Assembly (NCBI GenBank): GCA_034336665.1
Contig: CM067570.1
Span: forward strand, 25,997,002 to 26,061,001
Length of the DNA: 64,000 nucleotides
Direction of reading: 5' to 3'
Origin: Luscinia megarhynchos
Taxonomy: Eukaryota; Chordata; Aves; Passeriformes; Turdidae
The notes below the pieces were generated by a model. That model did not search any database and had not been told where the DNA came from. It was given only the letters and a program-made list of their open reading frames with translations. The stretch's first letter is position 1. Each line of letters starts with the position of its first letter. Positions 34,801-49,800 of the stretch are shown here, one piece after another. The position numbers and the translations under genes were made by a program.

Positions 34801-37800
34801 GGGGAACTGGACCTGGAGTCCATACATGCTGTTGACTGCAGAGCCCCTTTCTGTGGGAGTTCCTTCTTTCTCCCAACACCATAAGGCTGAAGGAGAAGTG
34901 TGACTTGGATGTCAACCACAGTAAATTGTCTTCATGGGATGACTGTGGTGAGCCAGTCAACACTAGTTACTGCTGGAGACTGGTTTGTGTGATGCTTGCA
35001 AGCACACAAGTTTGCAGCTAGAGCAGATCAGAAACAAGGCATGTCCTTAATTTCAGTCATGCTGGGAGAAGGCTCTCATCCAAGTCAAATTGAGCCTTGA
35101 CCAGCTGATGTGGTGCACACAGCTTTTCCCTGCCTGTGGTGTTTTTAAACCATGCTCTGCATTGATGTGATCACAGAATATTTGAGCTCATGATCTCCTG
35201 TGTTGTAACTGTGTTGAGGATAAGCCTAAAAGAAGTTTAGGTTTAAACCAGCTCTTCATGCAAGGACAGCATGGCTACAGGTAGGAGCATCAGTGTTAGT
35301 GCAGTTAACCCTTTCTTTCCTTCAAAGGAATTGACCCCATACTGAACTGGTGTCTGTGTTAAGGAAAATATCCTTGACCTTAAATGACTTGCATAAAGAC
35401 CAAGAGGGAGACTTCAGGCTGAGTCTTGCAAGCAGCCTGGCTCCTGATCCTCTGCTGAAGTCGCTAGAGCAAATGTCTCTGTCCATTCATGCTGAATGAA
35501 TCCTCAGTCTGTGCTACATTTCCTCCCTTGAATAATAATTGTTAATGAAAAGGAAAATGAGAGAACAAGGTAATGACAGATAGCCCAGAGAAAACATTGA
35601 AAAGTGAAGAAAGAAATGTCTGGGAGTAAGAGCCATGCTGTTATTCCCATGTTAGTGATTCAAGAACTTTCTGACTGCCATAGAACCAAAAATGGCATTA
35701 CTTGCTGCAGTCTGTAGAGATTTGGGCAATGCAGGGAAAATTTCACAATTGGTCAGTAATGGCTGCTATGTTTGCTCTCCAAAGATACCTCTCCTCCTGC
35801 ATGGATGTGAGGTGGTCTCTGAGGTGCAGAGTGCCCCTTTGCAGGTTTAAACCTGTAGTTAATGAATCTGAAATGGGTGTTCTGCTTAAGAGAACTTAAC
35901 AAATTACTGAGACACCGATCTCAAAGCAAATAGGCAGAACTCCCAATTATATCATCGGCTTTATCTCTGCCAGGATTGCATGAATGTGCCCTTAGTATCT
36001 CCTTTAGCTCCACATCTGCTGTTCTTTTCACCCAGGCACAAATACCAGTGATTCTAGTAGCTCTTAAATCACCTTTTCCTTCAGACTGTGTATTTTGTTG
36101 TAACTAAGTTCACCTCCCCTGCTCCCTCCCCTGTTTTGAGGTCAGTTGCCTGTGACAGATACTATGTTCTATTTGGTATGTGCAGCTAACCACTTCTGAT
36201 TTTAGAGAACATGGTTTTAATTAGTTCTCTTCCTCTCTGGTTGCTGAACAGAGTTGGCCTCAGGTGGAATTTTTTAATTGTGCTATTGTTGTCTGTTACA
36301 CAAGCTGGAGTTCTGTTTCATAGAGTAAGTTTGAAACAAAAATGAGACTTTATGTAGCAGAATTCACAGGACTGGTCAAACTTCAGGAAGTCATGTGAGC
36401 AGTTTTTTCACATGTGTACAGTAATGTACACAGAAGCTCAGGGAGATACTGACTTTCCTGTCTGTTTATCTGGTTTCACTATTTTTAAAAAATATTTACC
36501 GAATTGCCTGTTGACACATTTGCATGATGCTGTGCAGTTGTGGTGCTGGAGTTGCCTGCTTCTGCTGCCTCTTCAGGATCTGGTGTCCTGAGCTCCAGGA
36601 TTTCCCTTCTCCCTTTTCTCACTGGCATCAGTTCTTATGTCTGACTGACCTCTGAGTGATTCAGTTTGCTACTTCCTTGGAAGATTTTTATCATTACTAC
36701 TACTTGTATTATTATTTTGTACCTTTCCTTTTGTTTGTTTTGCTTGCAGCTGCTGTGTCCAGCAGTTACTGGAAGACCTGACTGCTGATTTCCTTTGCTG
36801 TGTAATTCTTGGGAAAACAGCAGCCTCTCAGCCAGTACAGGTGAGAGCAGTTCTCTACAACTTCATGGGCATTTGCCAGAATATATCACCTTGTTGGAAG
36901 ATTTTGGGGTTTTTTGTTTGTTTGTTTTTACCTAAGACCTTGCTCTAAGCTATTTAAATGCACTCTGGAAAAAGCTATCTGCAGTTTGAATACAGCAGCC
37001 CCTTATCTGTACAGCCTCCAGAATCTCCTATCTCCAAGGCCGTGGTTTCCAAGCTTTGGTAGGGCTCCTGTGAAGATAAATCACATCAGAGGCATGACCT
37101 TTATCCTTGGTGCTATTTAAATAGCTTAAATATCTATTGACTTCATGCCTTGTGATTTCATTTGCTGGAAAGTGAACACTAAAGAAAGGAAGAGTTGACC
37201 TACAGTGTATCAGATGAGTTGTATCTTAATTTCTTGATCTCTACAAATAGAGATGTCATTTTTCAAAAACATTCTCCTCCCAGCACTATTGTGCTGTGGC
37301 TGGTTGTTTTTGAGAGGGAATCTGTGCTTGCACATGGAACCTAGCAAAAAGAAGATACAAATTTCTGTTGTAGATGCTAAAATTGTTGAGAGAAATATGA
37401 AAATAAAAGCAAAACAACTGGGAACCTTCTTTGTCTGCAAATAAATATTCCCTAGTGGTTTTTAAGAAAAATCTTTCAATCATTTGCCTGGGTAGCTCTG
37501 CATCTTTGTGGGGATTTTCTGTTGGAAGATAGGGTGAAGATAAAGAAATGTATCTGCATCCATAAAGGGCAGTAGATCCAATATATTACAGAAATCTACA
37601 CTGAAGTGTCTCCGTGTGTTTCCTTCACTACAGCTGAAGGACTCCATGTCTTCTATATTTACAGGATGGTCCCACTTTCATGAAAGTCTGCTCTGGAACA
37701 ATCTATTAGTTAAAAAACCCTCTTTTTATATTGAAAGACCTGTAGAAAAACTATTTAATGTAAGCCAGTGTGATGCAATGCCTACTTGAGTTTGTAGACA

Positions 37801-40800
37801 GTGCAAAACTATAACCAAAGACTGATTAACTCACTCAGCAGCAGTGAGGAGTTAACTCTGGCCTATTTACTGGACTGTTCAAAGATCAGAAACACCAAGA
37901 AGAGTGCTCAGCTGGGGCCTGGGGGTCAATGTCAGGAATTTTGAAGATGTGTTCTTTTCTTTGTTCCCCATAGGAATATTAACCATGCATTTAGACTGCA
38001 TAAAGTGGATTCTGTGTTGTCCTTTACAGTCTGATAGTGCTGGATATTGCTGTTCTGGTGACAGATAAAACTCTATGGCTGCATGGTAGTGCTGTGTGAT
38101 TATGGGAAGGTATGCTGTGGAGGAGGAGGACTTGAGTCTTTCTCCTTCCTCTCACTCACATGAATGGTGCATACTCTTTTCTTTTGGTCAGCTCTCTCCA
38201 AAGACTGTAGAGTTTTCTGTGAAGATGACCAAAAGAGTTTCAGAGCTATGATGTACTATGAATTGTATTTAATGTCTGAATTATTAGAAATAGTTCTCAT
38301 AACTGCAAATAATAGAAGTTAGCTCCTGAATGTGGCCTCAGAGCTGTCCTTTTCTGGGCTTTGGATGGTGGTGTGATGTCACTGTGGACCATTAGCTGCA
38401 ATTTTGCATGGCAAATGCAGCTGCATTTCACTGGTGTGGTGATCCCATGTACAATGGGCTTTTATAGCCCAGGGTTGGTTTTTGTTCATGTTTTTAAAGT
38501 GCTTTGAATTAAATGGCATAGAAATTTCTATTATTCTAACATCTGTTCCTCCCTGAGAGCTTGTGTAACCTGAAGGAGCTGTACAACTTTAAACCAACTC
38601 CAGAGCCTGCATCCCTATGAAAGAATGAAGAAATGTGTTGGTTATGTTTCTGTGGTTCCACACTGCTGTTTGCATCATGCCTTCACTTTTCCATCAGCAG
38701 GGAAGGTCTCAACAAATTCTGTCAGTCTCTGGAAACAGTAGGTTTTGGACAGTGTTGAAAAGTCTGGGGGGTGGCTGTGGTGGTACAGTTGCAGATGAAA
38801 GAAAATATTCAGCTGGCACCCTGAGTCTCTCTTATGCTGACAAAGACATGAAAAGGTTTCAGGCTTTCTGCCATTTCTTACCCTAAGTATAGCCTATCCT
38901 TTTGATATTTATCCATTGTACTGCTTCTTGATCTGCTTTACCTTCTGAAACTTTTCCAAGTTGTCTTTTTTCACCCCAGTTTCTTCTATAAATTCCCTTT
39001 CCAAAGCTGTTACCTTGAGATATGGTAAACTCTCCCAGCTTGAAAAGAAAATGTCTCTCTTTTGTGATTTTAAAAGTATTTGTGTACATTTGTGGTACTG
39101 TAGAATGATTAGTGTGAATAACACAGGAGTTTGTCTGGGATATGGACTTTGAGTCTTTTATTCAGACTGTGTTGGGGTGGGAGGCAGATTGTAGAGAAGC
39201 ACCCATCTGCTAGCTGCTGCCTACATAGAGCAATCCTCAGTGTTTATTGTGATGGTCTGGAACAGCTTGATTGTAAATCATGCACAGGGAGGTGCAGCCT
39301 GTTCAGGTTGACTGGCAGCCTGTGAGCAGAACGGGCCCTGGGCTGGAGCAGCAGAACTGCTGCTGGGCTGGCACTGGGGTTGGGAAGCTCATTTAATGCA
39401 AGCTGTAGCTGGTGGTATCAGTGCTTCCCTTTCATGGATGCAGGGTTTAACTTTGCTGCCAGCCTGGCAACTTCCCACTGGGATAATGTAATGCAGCTGC
39501 AAGATTATTTTGGCTCTGTGTTAACTCCTTCCCATGCCTTTTTTTTAATAGTCTGTCTCCTGCCTTTCCCCATTCAGTCATAAAACCTTTCCTAACATTT
39601 GTTCTACTTTTAAGAGCTAGTAAGGGCATGGCAGTTGATAACAGAGCCAACACCCTTCCATAAAAATGCACTTTTCAGCAGTGATATCTGCTGCCTTTTG
39701 GGGAATTTCAAGAATTGATGCTGGGGAAATGTGTTTTGGTTTGTTCTCTTTCTCTGCTAGCTATCCCTCATATCACAAGGTTGGCTAAGATGCAGTTTTT
39801 GTATTTCTGTAACTGTTTAAAAACTCGGCAGAGACTTTGAAATTGAATAACAATCTAGCTTGCCTGAGTCTTGATCCACTTAAAGTGATATAAAAAGGTC
39901 TGAGATCCACTCTTAGGAAACTTTTTCAGATTATTGGTCCTTCTATAAGAATCAGGGCCAAGTTTGGCTCTCTAGATACTTGACATGTAGTCTATGGTGT
40001 TGGTTTAACCTCATTGTCACAATTATTTTGTAACAAAACAATTATTGATGTTTTAAGTCATGTATCAGTTATAGGTAGAATGAGATTTGTTGTTTTAATC
40101 ATAACTAAAAGAGGCTCAATTTCTATCACCCAGCTTTCCAGTTCTTACCCACCAATGCAAAGAATTTGAGATTATAGTTAAGCTTCTTACTTCTTTCATA
40201 GTGTTAAACCCAGCTTTTAAAATAGGGATAAGGCCCTCTTTCAAGGCAATGAGGAAACGATCAGAATCTGGGTAAGGCAGAGGTAGCTAGCTACACTCTG
40301 CCTTTGATTGCATTCTTGTGCAGAACCTGCAACAAAAACTCTCCCAACCCATCCTTTCTCATGTGATTATTTTCTTCTGGAATTCGACCTTTAATAATTT
40401 AAATAATTTGGATTTCTTGTGTGGAAACCACAAATACAGAGCAATGTAAACTGTGTCTTCAGGGGCTGAAACATTTGGCCAGGGTGGTGAGAACTCTCCT
40501 CCTGCTTAGTTAATTCCTTACTTTTTAATGGCACGTGAAGGGGCCCGGGTAAAACTTTCAAAGAACCCAAACTGGCCTCAGAGGGAAAGGAGACTGCTTT
40601 TGTGTATCTGCCCTTTTTTCTTAGCAAGTAGGTGATGACTTCAGCTGCGTTAGTGAGAACCATTTCTGATTTCAGCCAATGTTCCAGTTTCTCTTCCAAC
40701 GTTCTTTCTCTGTCCTTGTCCTGACAGACCATTCCTGTAAAGGGAGATCTCTTTCTGCCACTTTTGTTGGTGCCATTGTGTTACAGATTGTTTGGAGTGC

Positions 40801-43800
40801 CTTTTCAAGACCTTCGATTAAGACCTGCAAACGATCTGGGAGAATTTCTTTGTCTTGGATTCTGCTAAATCATCCGAGGGACTCACAGGCAGCCCCTGTT
40901 CTTTGCCTTGTGCCTTCCTGCTCTAGCCACCGTGGGGGTCAGAAGGAGACAGGGGTCACACATGGAAACCCGGGCTGAGAGTTAAAATAAACCCTTGGGA
41001 GAAAGAAATTTAGATGTATAATTGTTCGGGTTTTCAGAAAATACCGAGCAGCCTGCTGCTAGAGGCAAGCTCATGTCTCAGTGTCCTTAGGACTGACTGA
41101 ATATTGGGAAATCCAATCCAGCTTTTGATTTGTGTTTTTTTAGAAATGGTTTGCCCCTGCTGCCTTGACAGCATGGAGCAGGAAAGCAGCAAGAGGTTAT
41201 CAAAAGATGTGTATTGGAAATCACCGGTCAGGTCTGGAGGCTGCAGACATCTGGAGGATGCTTTGGGTTCCAGGGATATTTTTATGAATGAAAGGTGCTT
41301 ATGGCTGGAATGCAGGCTGAAATAGGCAGTGCTAATGGAGTCTCTACGATCTCCTTATCTTCACCAGTAAATCTGCCCCCGAAGATAAATGTTTAATAAC
41401 ATTCCAATTTGGTTGTACTTGCTAAAAGTGGCTGAACTAATGACCCGTAATCCAATAGATCCATTTGTAGTGAGTAACACTAAGGGTTCCATCCTGTGCT
41501 GCTGATTTAGCAGGATGTCTGCAAAATTTAGCACATTTCACTGTTGCAGCTCCTGCTCACTGATGCAACCAAATTATTTACCTGGCACTGAATGCACTCC
41601 ACCTTTCAGTTCCAAAAGGGCAACAAATTCTTCGAAGGTATAAAAGTTAACAAAAATCTCACATGCTCTTGGAAATCAGTAAATCTGTGTGTGAGAGGCA
41701 GAAATTCGAGTAGTTGTTTTGTTATGCTTTGGTCAGATGACAAATGTGTATGGTAGTAGTGTATGCAAATATTTGTGAATATGGGTCTGAAATTTGCTTT
41801 GGTCAGTAACACCTCTGCACTCAACATTTTCCTGCAAACATTAGAGAAAGGTGGAACTATGGTTAAGGCAAATTCCTGTCACACTTCAAACAAATACCTG
41901 TAGAATTCTTTCTATTTGGCAAATGAAGTGCTCCTAATCACTTCAGTGGGGATCTGTCTGGTTTAAGGAATGCAGCATCTTGACCTAAGACCCCTGCTAG
42001 CACTTATGTAATGAGACCCACTGAACCATGTGGGACTACTTATGCACTTGATTAATTTTATGGACAACTTTATGCAATATGCAGGCTCAGGACAGCACTT
42101 ATAACTGCAGCCATCGATTTCTGATTGTAAAGTAACAGACTTAAATATTAGGCTAGGGTGACAGGGATCCCAGTTATATTTTCCTGCTGCTGCACTGTGG
42201 ATGGTCTCCTCTTCCTTCTAATCTAACCCTTGTAGAGAACTCTTGCTTCTATAAATCCTGAAAAATCTTCCAGTAGCTATTTACTCACAAGTTCTTTGTT
42301 AAATGGAAATGATTAGTCTTCATTCCAGGAACTTCTTGTAAAAAAAAAAAGAAAAAGCTGCATAAATAAAATAAATCCTCCACCCCTTCTGCTGTCACTC
42401 AAGTATTTGCTTTGTTGCAAAGTTCTGCAGTTCAGAGTAATGATGATTGAAGTGGGTGAAACAGTGTGGGGAGAGAAATAACTATTTTTATGAGATAATT
42501 TTCTTAGGGCTTTTTTCTTTTCAAGCATTGCTGGTAAATTTTATGTGTTTTTTTGCCAAGTCCTTATATAAGAACTGTGTTGAGGCAACTGATCTTGATA
42601 CCTCAGTTTATATTCTTGGGTTTTACAGCCTTGCCAGTAACACCTTACTGAAAACCTGGACTTCTCTTCAATGTGACAGGGTAGAGCCTAATCTAGATGA
42701 TCTGCACAAACTACAAAGGGATATACATTGGGGGAATGACCAGCATATTTTGGAAAAAATAAGTCCAAGTTTCAGCAGGGGAATATCTGTAGGGAAAAGC
42801 AGGTTGGCCTGTTAGACTGACTGATATAAATGGGAGGAAAGAGAATAGATAAGCTTTTGGACCTGCAAGCCCTTTTCCAGGTCTGCTGATTACTGACCTG
42901 TTTAATGCAATCTTTGCATATGTTTTCTGATAAATGCTTTATGTGTTACTTCATATTAAATTTTATAAGGAGATGTGGCTTGTACCTTATTACTCATTTC
43001 TTCTGTCAAAGACATTTCATGTGGATATCTGTGAAGATTGGATGTAGTTTAAAAAGGTAGTTTAAAGCCTTCTACAGTGAAATTGAGAGCATCTCAATCT
43101 GGGCCTATACAGTTTTCCTTATACTGCTTATAAAGTGAGTTTTAGTAGCATTATTGTTCAAAAATCGAATTCACAAATGCAGTAAGCAAGCAAGCTGGAG
43201 TTGGCAGCCCCAGAAACAGAAATTAATTTGTTTTCTCCCCCTAGCTGGGGGCCACCATGAGCAGTGCCAGGTCCCAGGTACACAAACCGACTAAGATGGA
43301 AATAATACCTGAAGACAGGATAGGATCCACATGGATCTTGGGCTGCTTTGAAGCAGTGGCAGAGCCAGTTGTGTGGTGGTGGGCTCGAGGATGAGACTGG
43401 CCAGGGTCCAGGTAGTTCACTCTGGTGAAGCACAGATAATGGCTTGGAGCTCTGTGGAGGGTCTGCCCCCCTCTCCCGTGTGTGCAGGCAGTGCCAGGGG
43501 TAGGTTGCATTTTCTGTGTTTCTTTTGGAGGAGGCTGAGCTGAGAGATTTGGTTATCAGCTGAGGGAGAGCAGCTGTCTCCAGCTGAGTGTGCTTACACA
43601 GGTGGGCTCTGCAGCTGGAGCACTGGCTGCACCCAGGGTGGGGACAGTCTCAAACTCCTGCAGGAATGGCTCAAAACTCTATTTTAATGTGACAGTCCAT
43701 GAAGGACAGCTTGCCTTTACTCCTTGTGTCTGAGCCCTCTTTGCTTCTTGAATTCTTGCACAAACTCACTTGGTGCATCTTGTGTGATAATCTTCAAGTG

Positions 43801-46800
43801 CAGCTGTGAAAGTCAGGAATAAATTGAGAGCTCTGTGTGTGCTTTCATGCTTTCCTCTGCTTACTGGTGAGTAGCTTGCCAAAGTTGCCCAGACTTTTAC
43901 GGAGGCAGTAGTGTAGCTTTTTAGTTCTAAACAGAACGATGTATGTTTTTTCTTTATAATACCGAATTAAAATAACATCAGTTATAATTTTGTGCCTTTT
44001 CAAGGACCTCTACCTTTTCTGCAATCTGCTAACATGAATAAGAAATGCAAAATGATCATATAAGAAGTCTGTTCTAATTATAAACATATTTTTATTCATA
44101 TAAAGCACTGTTCTAGTCACCTTGAAATTTCCCTCTGGAGAATGGCTGCTAAAAATTTCATGTGCTTTTGCTCTAAAATACTGCATTGCCCTGTAGCTGA
44201 TTATCCTGTAACAGTAAATAGAAAGACTTTGCCTTATATGTGGTACAATGAGGAAATTCTTTATATTCTTGTAGACCTGTAGCATTACCATTTTTGCAGT
44301 GAGAGGGCAGCTTGGTATCTGTGACCTGTTGACTCTTACTTGTTTTTAAAAAAGCCTTCAAAAATCCCTTGTGAATCTCTTGGTTAGAATGGAAAAAAAA
44401 CCCCTCCACTGTTCTTTAGTAGAGACTGTTTCTGAATACTTAAAAGCTGTAAATAAAATTGGAACAGCTTTCTTATTCCTGCTTGGAAGACAATCTATGT
44501 GCAGACCATGATTAACCTGCAAGCCAGTTGTTTCAAAATGTTGACTCTAGCTTACTCTGTTACTCTACAACAAATCTGTTAGGATTTTTTCCCCTCAAAT
44601 GATATTTTGATGCAGTTTGACATAAAATTCAGACACTTTTTTTGACATGTATGGGATTACTCAACCATAAGCATGTCATTGCAAATATAAAATCATTATC
44701 TCAGGAATGGACATCCCTCTGTAGCATGGACAGCAGTAGTATCTGAAGGCAAAAAGCACTATCTCTGCAGTCTCCTTGACTTCTAAGGTCCATTCAAGAT
44801 CCTTCAGTGCTGGGGCCATTGCAGGAAGGCTTTAATTTTTAAGGAGCTTTTCACTTGTGGAGATGTTCTTGCTTTTTCAGATGTCTTTGAATCCTGCAGA
44901 AACTGAGTGGCTTCTTGCTGCAGAACAGAGTAAGGAAAGTGCAGAAAGCTGCTGTGCTGTGATGTGGCTGAGGTCCCTGTGCAGACACACAGGGAGGTAA
45001 ACTGTGATGACAGCAATGTCTCACCTCAGGGGACTGGCAAAAATATGATGATACTTGAACTGTGAGAGAACCTGCATCTGGTGGGCTTTGCTCTGAATCA
45101 CAGATTGGAAGAGAAGAGACCATATAAGAGTTCTTTGCAGGGAAAGTCTGCTTTAATGACCAAAGAGCTCTGAATGACAGATGTGTGTCACAGATCTGCA
45201 GAGTCATCCTGTGGTGTTTGGGTGCTAGACTCTAATATGGCCACGGTCTGAAGGGAATAATGCAAATGGTTGTTAACCAATGTATAGTTAAGAGGACTAA
45301 TTGGATAGAAACAGCTAAACTATTTCAGCTCCCACAAAGAGATGAGTGGGCTTAAGATGTTGCTGAAGATAAGTGCATTTCAAAGGGGAGGTGATGCAAA
45401 GGCTTCCAAGGACCCTCTGAGAGAATTCCTCACCTTCCTGCACTAGTGGCAGCTCTACCATTGGATTCACAAGGCCAAGATTTTGCCCTGGGAGTTAAGA
45501 GCAGAGAAATCTGTGTCCTGGTGAGCAACCTCAAAGCAGAGCTTGGAGCTTTTTCTATGGTCTTTAGCTGCAGTACCTGTGGTAACTTGAAATGGAAGAC
45601 ATGTGTTCAGTTAGTGGTAACTGCTGCAAGGAAAACCATTTCCAGCCTTTCCTGGCTCCCCCAAAACAATCATCATCACTTAGATTTAAAAAATGAATGA
45701 TGAACATGAAGGATGTACAGAAATCATATGCAAGTAGTGAAGATGTTGACTATCACTGGCTGTAGAACTTTTTTGAATCCTAGCAAATGAGTAAATGGTC
45801 TTGTAAGAAACTTTATAGAATAGATTTTCGGGCTGCCAGCTTTGCACGTTGCCCAAGGATATAACAAAGAACATCTTGTTACACTGCACCATTTCCCCTA
45901 CCCCACTGAGTTTTCCCCTGTGTCATTTGTGGGTGGAACATGAACTGTGTGTGTAACTGCAGGTATAATTTGACCTTTGAGACCTTCACCACTGCAAGTA
46001 ATACAAGAAAAGTGAAAGTCAGTGTTGATATTCAGGTACCAAACCAAGTACCTGATAAAGTTTGAAAAGCACAGTTAGAGAAAACATAAACATCTGGCAC
46101 GTGGCTTTGCTGTATGAGCTGCCCTGGCCTGTCCTGTTAAAACTCAGAACAAACCCTTTTACCAGTATGAGGAGGCAACACAGAGTAAAGTGTCAGTACA
46201 GTGGCAGGATAATGCAAAATACCAGGAGAAGAAAGGAGGAGGGGAAATGTTATTTTCCTCAGTCAGTTATTCCCTTTCTTGCCAAGGTTTGCCAAGCCCT
46301 GCACATTGAGCATTAGGTGTGCAATCGACTCTGTGCCTTGTGCACTGGAAAGAAGGGAAAACCCAAACCCATGGCTGGATGCTCTACATCTGTGCTATTG
46401 GGAATATTGGAATAGAAAAAGATGTGTATGTATGGGGTATATAAATAAGTTCTAATCCTCTTGGGTTTCCTGTTTTTCATTAGCATCTGGCCCATGTGAA
46501 TTTACAGAAATAAATCCCCACCCTGTTTCCCCTCTGCATGCAAATAAAAAGAAAAAACAGTTCCTAAAGTTGCCAGGATTCCTACACAAAGTATCACAGC
46601 AGTCTCCATAGCTTTAAGAAAAGGAGTAATTGTAGTTGTCCTTTACAGCTCTGGCTTTACTTTTTGCTCTTCCAGGAGGGCACTGTGTGCAATCCCTCTG
46701 GGAACAGCTTTGGGAAGGTGTCTGGAAGGACATTGCTGCTGGGAGCTTTCACACTGGGCCTGCTCTCCTGGCATGCCAGATCTTTCTTTAGGATATACAT

Positions 46801-49800
46801 GGCAGGAGACCTAATGCTGGAGTGGTTATTTTTGGGTGTGTAGCTCATCATCTTCAGCAGAAAGGGCATAGCAGAGAAAATAATAAAATGCTGCATAAAA
46901 TGGATGTGCTTCTAAACAGAAAAAACAAATCACTAATAATCCAATGAAGGTCTTTAGAAATTAATAAATATGTAAGGTAACTTGGGATTCCCACACAGCT
47001 GATCTCTACCCATTGCTATCTCATCAATCTACTTTTGCAGGCTTTTGCAGGTGGTGCTTTTTCTTTAACAATTAACAATCTGAAAAGATGTGCAATTATA
47101 GTAACTTAATAGAGATTCAAAGAAGTGTTTGTTAAACAAAGGTAGTTGTGGTATTACTGTAAAATTTACATGGATCTGCTACTGAATTTATAGGGGCATG
47201 TAGAAAGGTATTTTTATAGTATCCTTTAGAGAATGATAATAGACACCATATTTTTCTTTTGCTGCTAGAAATAATAACTGTTTTGTCTTATATTCCACTG
47301 GATAACATGTGCACTGTTGAATACTGAATTTTTAATGTTGATCACTAACTTACAAAAACAATCTCTGCTTTACTGACCTTAATACTTGTGAAGCATTAGG
47401 TGCACAACCACACTTTCTGTTCTTATATGGATATTCTCTGCCAGGGCTTCATGTTCAGAAACAACTTATTTGATATTATAAAAGTTTTACTGAGGCAGTA
47501 TTAATTGATAGGGTTTTCCCTTTAATTTTTATAGAAAATCTGTGTGGATTTCAGTCACCTAAATAGCTGTATTGCAGCACAAACACACTTGAAATAGCCT
47601 TAAATGAGTTAATTGGAATGGTGTAAATAGTTTTGCTTGTGATTTATCTTTCCTGAAAGCTATGAAATGCATGTAATTGAGCTGCTGAGGGGTGCTGTGC
47701 CATTCAATAGGGCACATACAGAGCACTAGGAAAGGAGCACTTGCCCTTCTGGCTTAGTTCCTGGTCAGTTTGTGCATTCTCTCCACTGAGACTTCCCCTG
47801 AAGTCTTTGGTACAGTGCAGCATTAAAAGCATGTGCAATGCCTTTCACTTCTTACAGAAAAATATACAATTCAACAAACAATTGAAAGCATTATATGTTC
47901 ATAAAGTCTTATTTTTTAGATGTGTTTAGTGTCTTGAATCTTCTAAAGGGTTGGTATCAACTAATGCTGCAGCAGAGATGGTAATTAGATTTTGCTGCCC
48001 CTCTGAACAACAACTGATAGTTTGGACTGTCTGATGTGCTTGCAATCAGGTGCCATTTGCTGAGGGATAAGATTTGCTTGTGAGCAGCTAGAAATTTGTT
48101 AGATTTATAACTGAAAATAAATCTGTGTGACTAACATTAGGCAAAGGCAGTCTTTTTGATGTAGGCTGATTGGCCTTTCTTGTCATGGTCCTTCATGCTG
48201 CACTCATCCTTTCTCCTGCCCTCCTCTCCTCCAGAGCCTCGATTGCCTCTTGGGCACAGGTGTGTGCCTGGGCAGCCTCCAGGGGCCATCTGCTGCTGCT
48301 CAGCTGCACCTTCTGGCCCAGAAATGAGACCAGCACTTCCTCATGCCGCTGGTCTTGGGCTTATGTGTGAAACAAAGAGCTCCTGGAGCAAAAGAAATGA
48401 GAATAAGTCAGTGGTTTTGTGATTCACTCCCTTAGCCAGCTTTGTGAAAGAATAGTTCTCAAATGTCTGTGTTCATAGTGTCCTCTGGTATTGTTTTGAG
48501 AAGACTGTACTCAGCAAAGTCAAAAGGCACAATAGCTCTGAGTGGTGTCTCTAAATCCTTGTTGATATTAGGAACCTGACAAATACAATTTTCACCCTTG
48601 TGCAATGCTGAACTGGCAATTGCCAATTAGAATCGTTCACCAGGCTGGAGCCAAATTAGGAGCACTTGCTAATGTCTGTTTTAGCATTTCTAGTCTTAGA
48701 AACAGGGGAAGAAATTGTGTATCTTGCCTATAGGACATAGATGTAACCATCCCTCTTTCATTTCATTATGGGCTTCTCCACACAGGATTTTCCTCTTCTC
48801 ACTCAACATCTTTGATGAATAAATAGCAATAGGCATTTCATTCAAATAAGAAATGTCTGTTAAAGGAACTGGAGTTTCTTTCATACCAGTCACTGAATGC
48901 CACTCATGAAGTTGATCAGGAACTGCATGTGTGTGGAATCCAGCCCTAAAGTAAGAAGGACAAAGCTTCTAATTTTTGTTTCTAGGTATATGTTGATACT
49001 TGCAATTATGTGAGAAGATGAACACCTATTTAATGACCTTCTTCTGCTGGATTTCTTAAGTGACACTATAAACTCATTGACTATCTTCATGATTATAACA
49101 ACCTATGTCATACAGTATTTTTATTATGTTTTCTGGACTTTCCTTTTCTTCTAATATGTCAAAATAGTTAAGAAAGCAGCGGTGAAGTTCCTTTTTTTTT
49201 GATCTGGTGCACTTTTTCTGGGAGTAGATGTCATTAGACTAATGAAAATTATTCCTCTCAAATGAGAAGTATGCTTGAGCATACAGGCAGATCAGGACAA
49301 CAGTCATTATCCAAGGAAGGAAAAGCACAAGCAAATAATTAAATACTCTGACCTATATTACAGCTGCAGGCTGAGCAACTGGCTCCTGATGGTCCTCTGT
49401 AGTCCCAAAACTCTGAAAGCACAGGCAGGAGAAGGCCAGGAGATGAACTAAAGGGAAAAGTAGGACTGCAGTATACATGAAAAAACTCTCTTGCTCTGTT
49501 TCCAGTTGGCAAGTTCCTGATGGCTTTTGTTTGTTTGTTTGTTTGTTTGTTTGTTTAAATGGTATCTGTGGTTCAATTGTTACATCAAAGGCAGGTATAC
49601 TGGGAAAATTCATTGCCTTTTAAAGTAAGTAACAAGAGGAATAGTATAGTTGCCAAATTTTGCATTTTAAAGGGAAAACGTTTAAGCATTAAATAGTGAT
49701 TACTGAGGAAAAGCTTCAAACCAAGTTTTCCCTAGGTATTTCTCTTTTCTTATTCACAAAATAAGTGAAAAGCCCCATACATCTTAAGTAATATATCCCA

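Noticed and set aside
45446..45700. 84-codon plus frame
   Set aside because: It lies antisense to the minus-strand gene, with no promoter, splice or family evidence.
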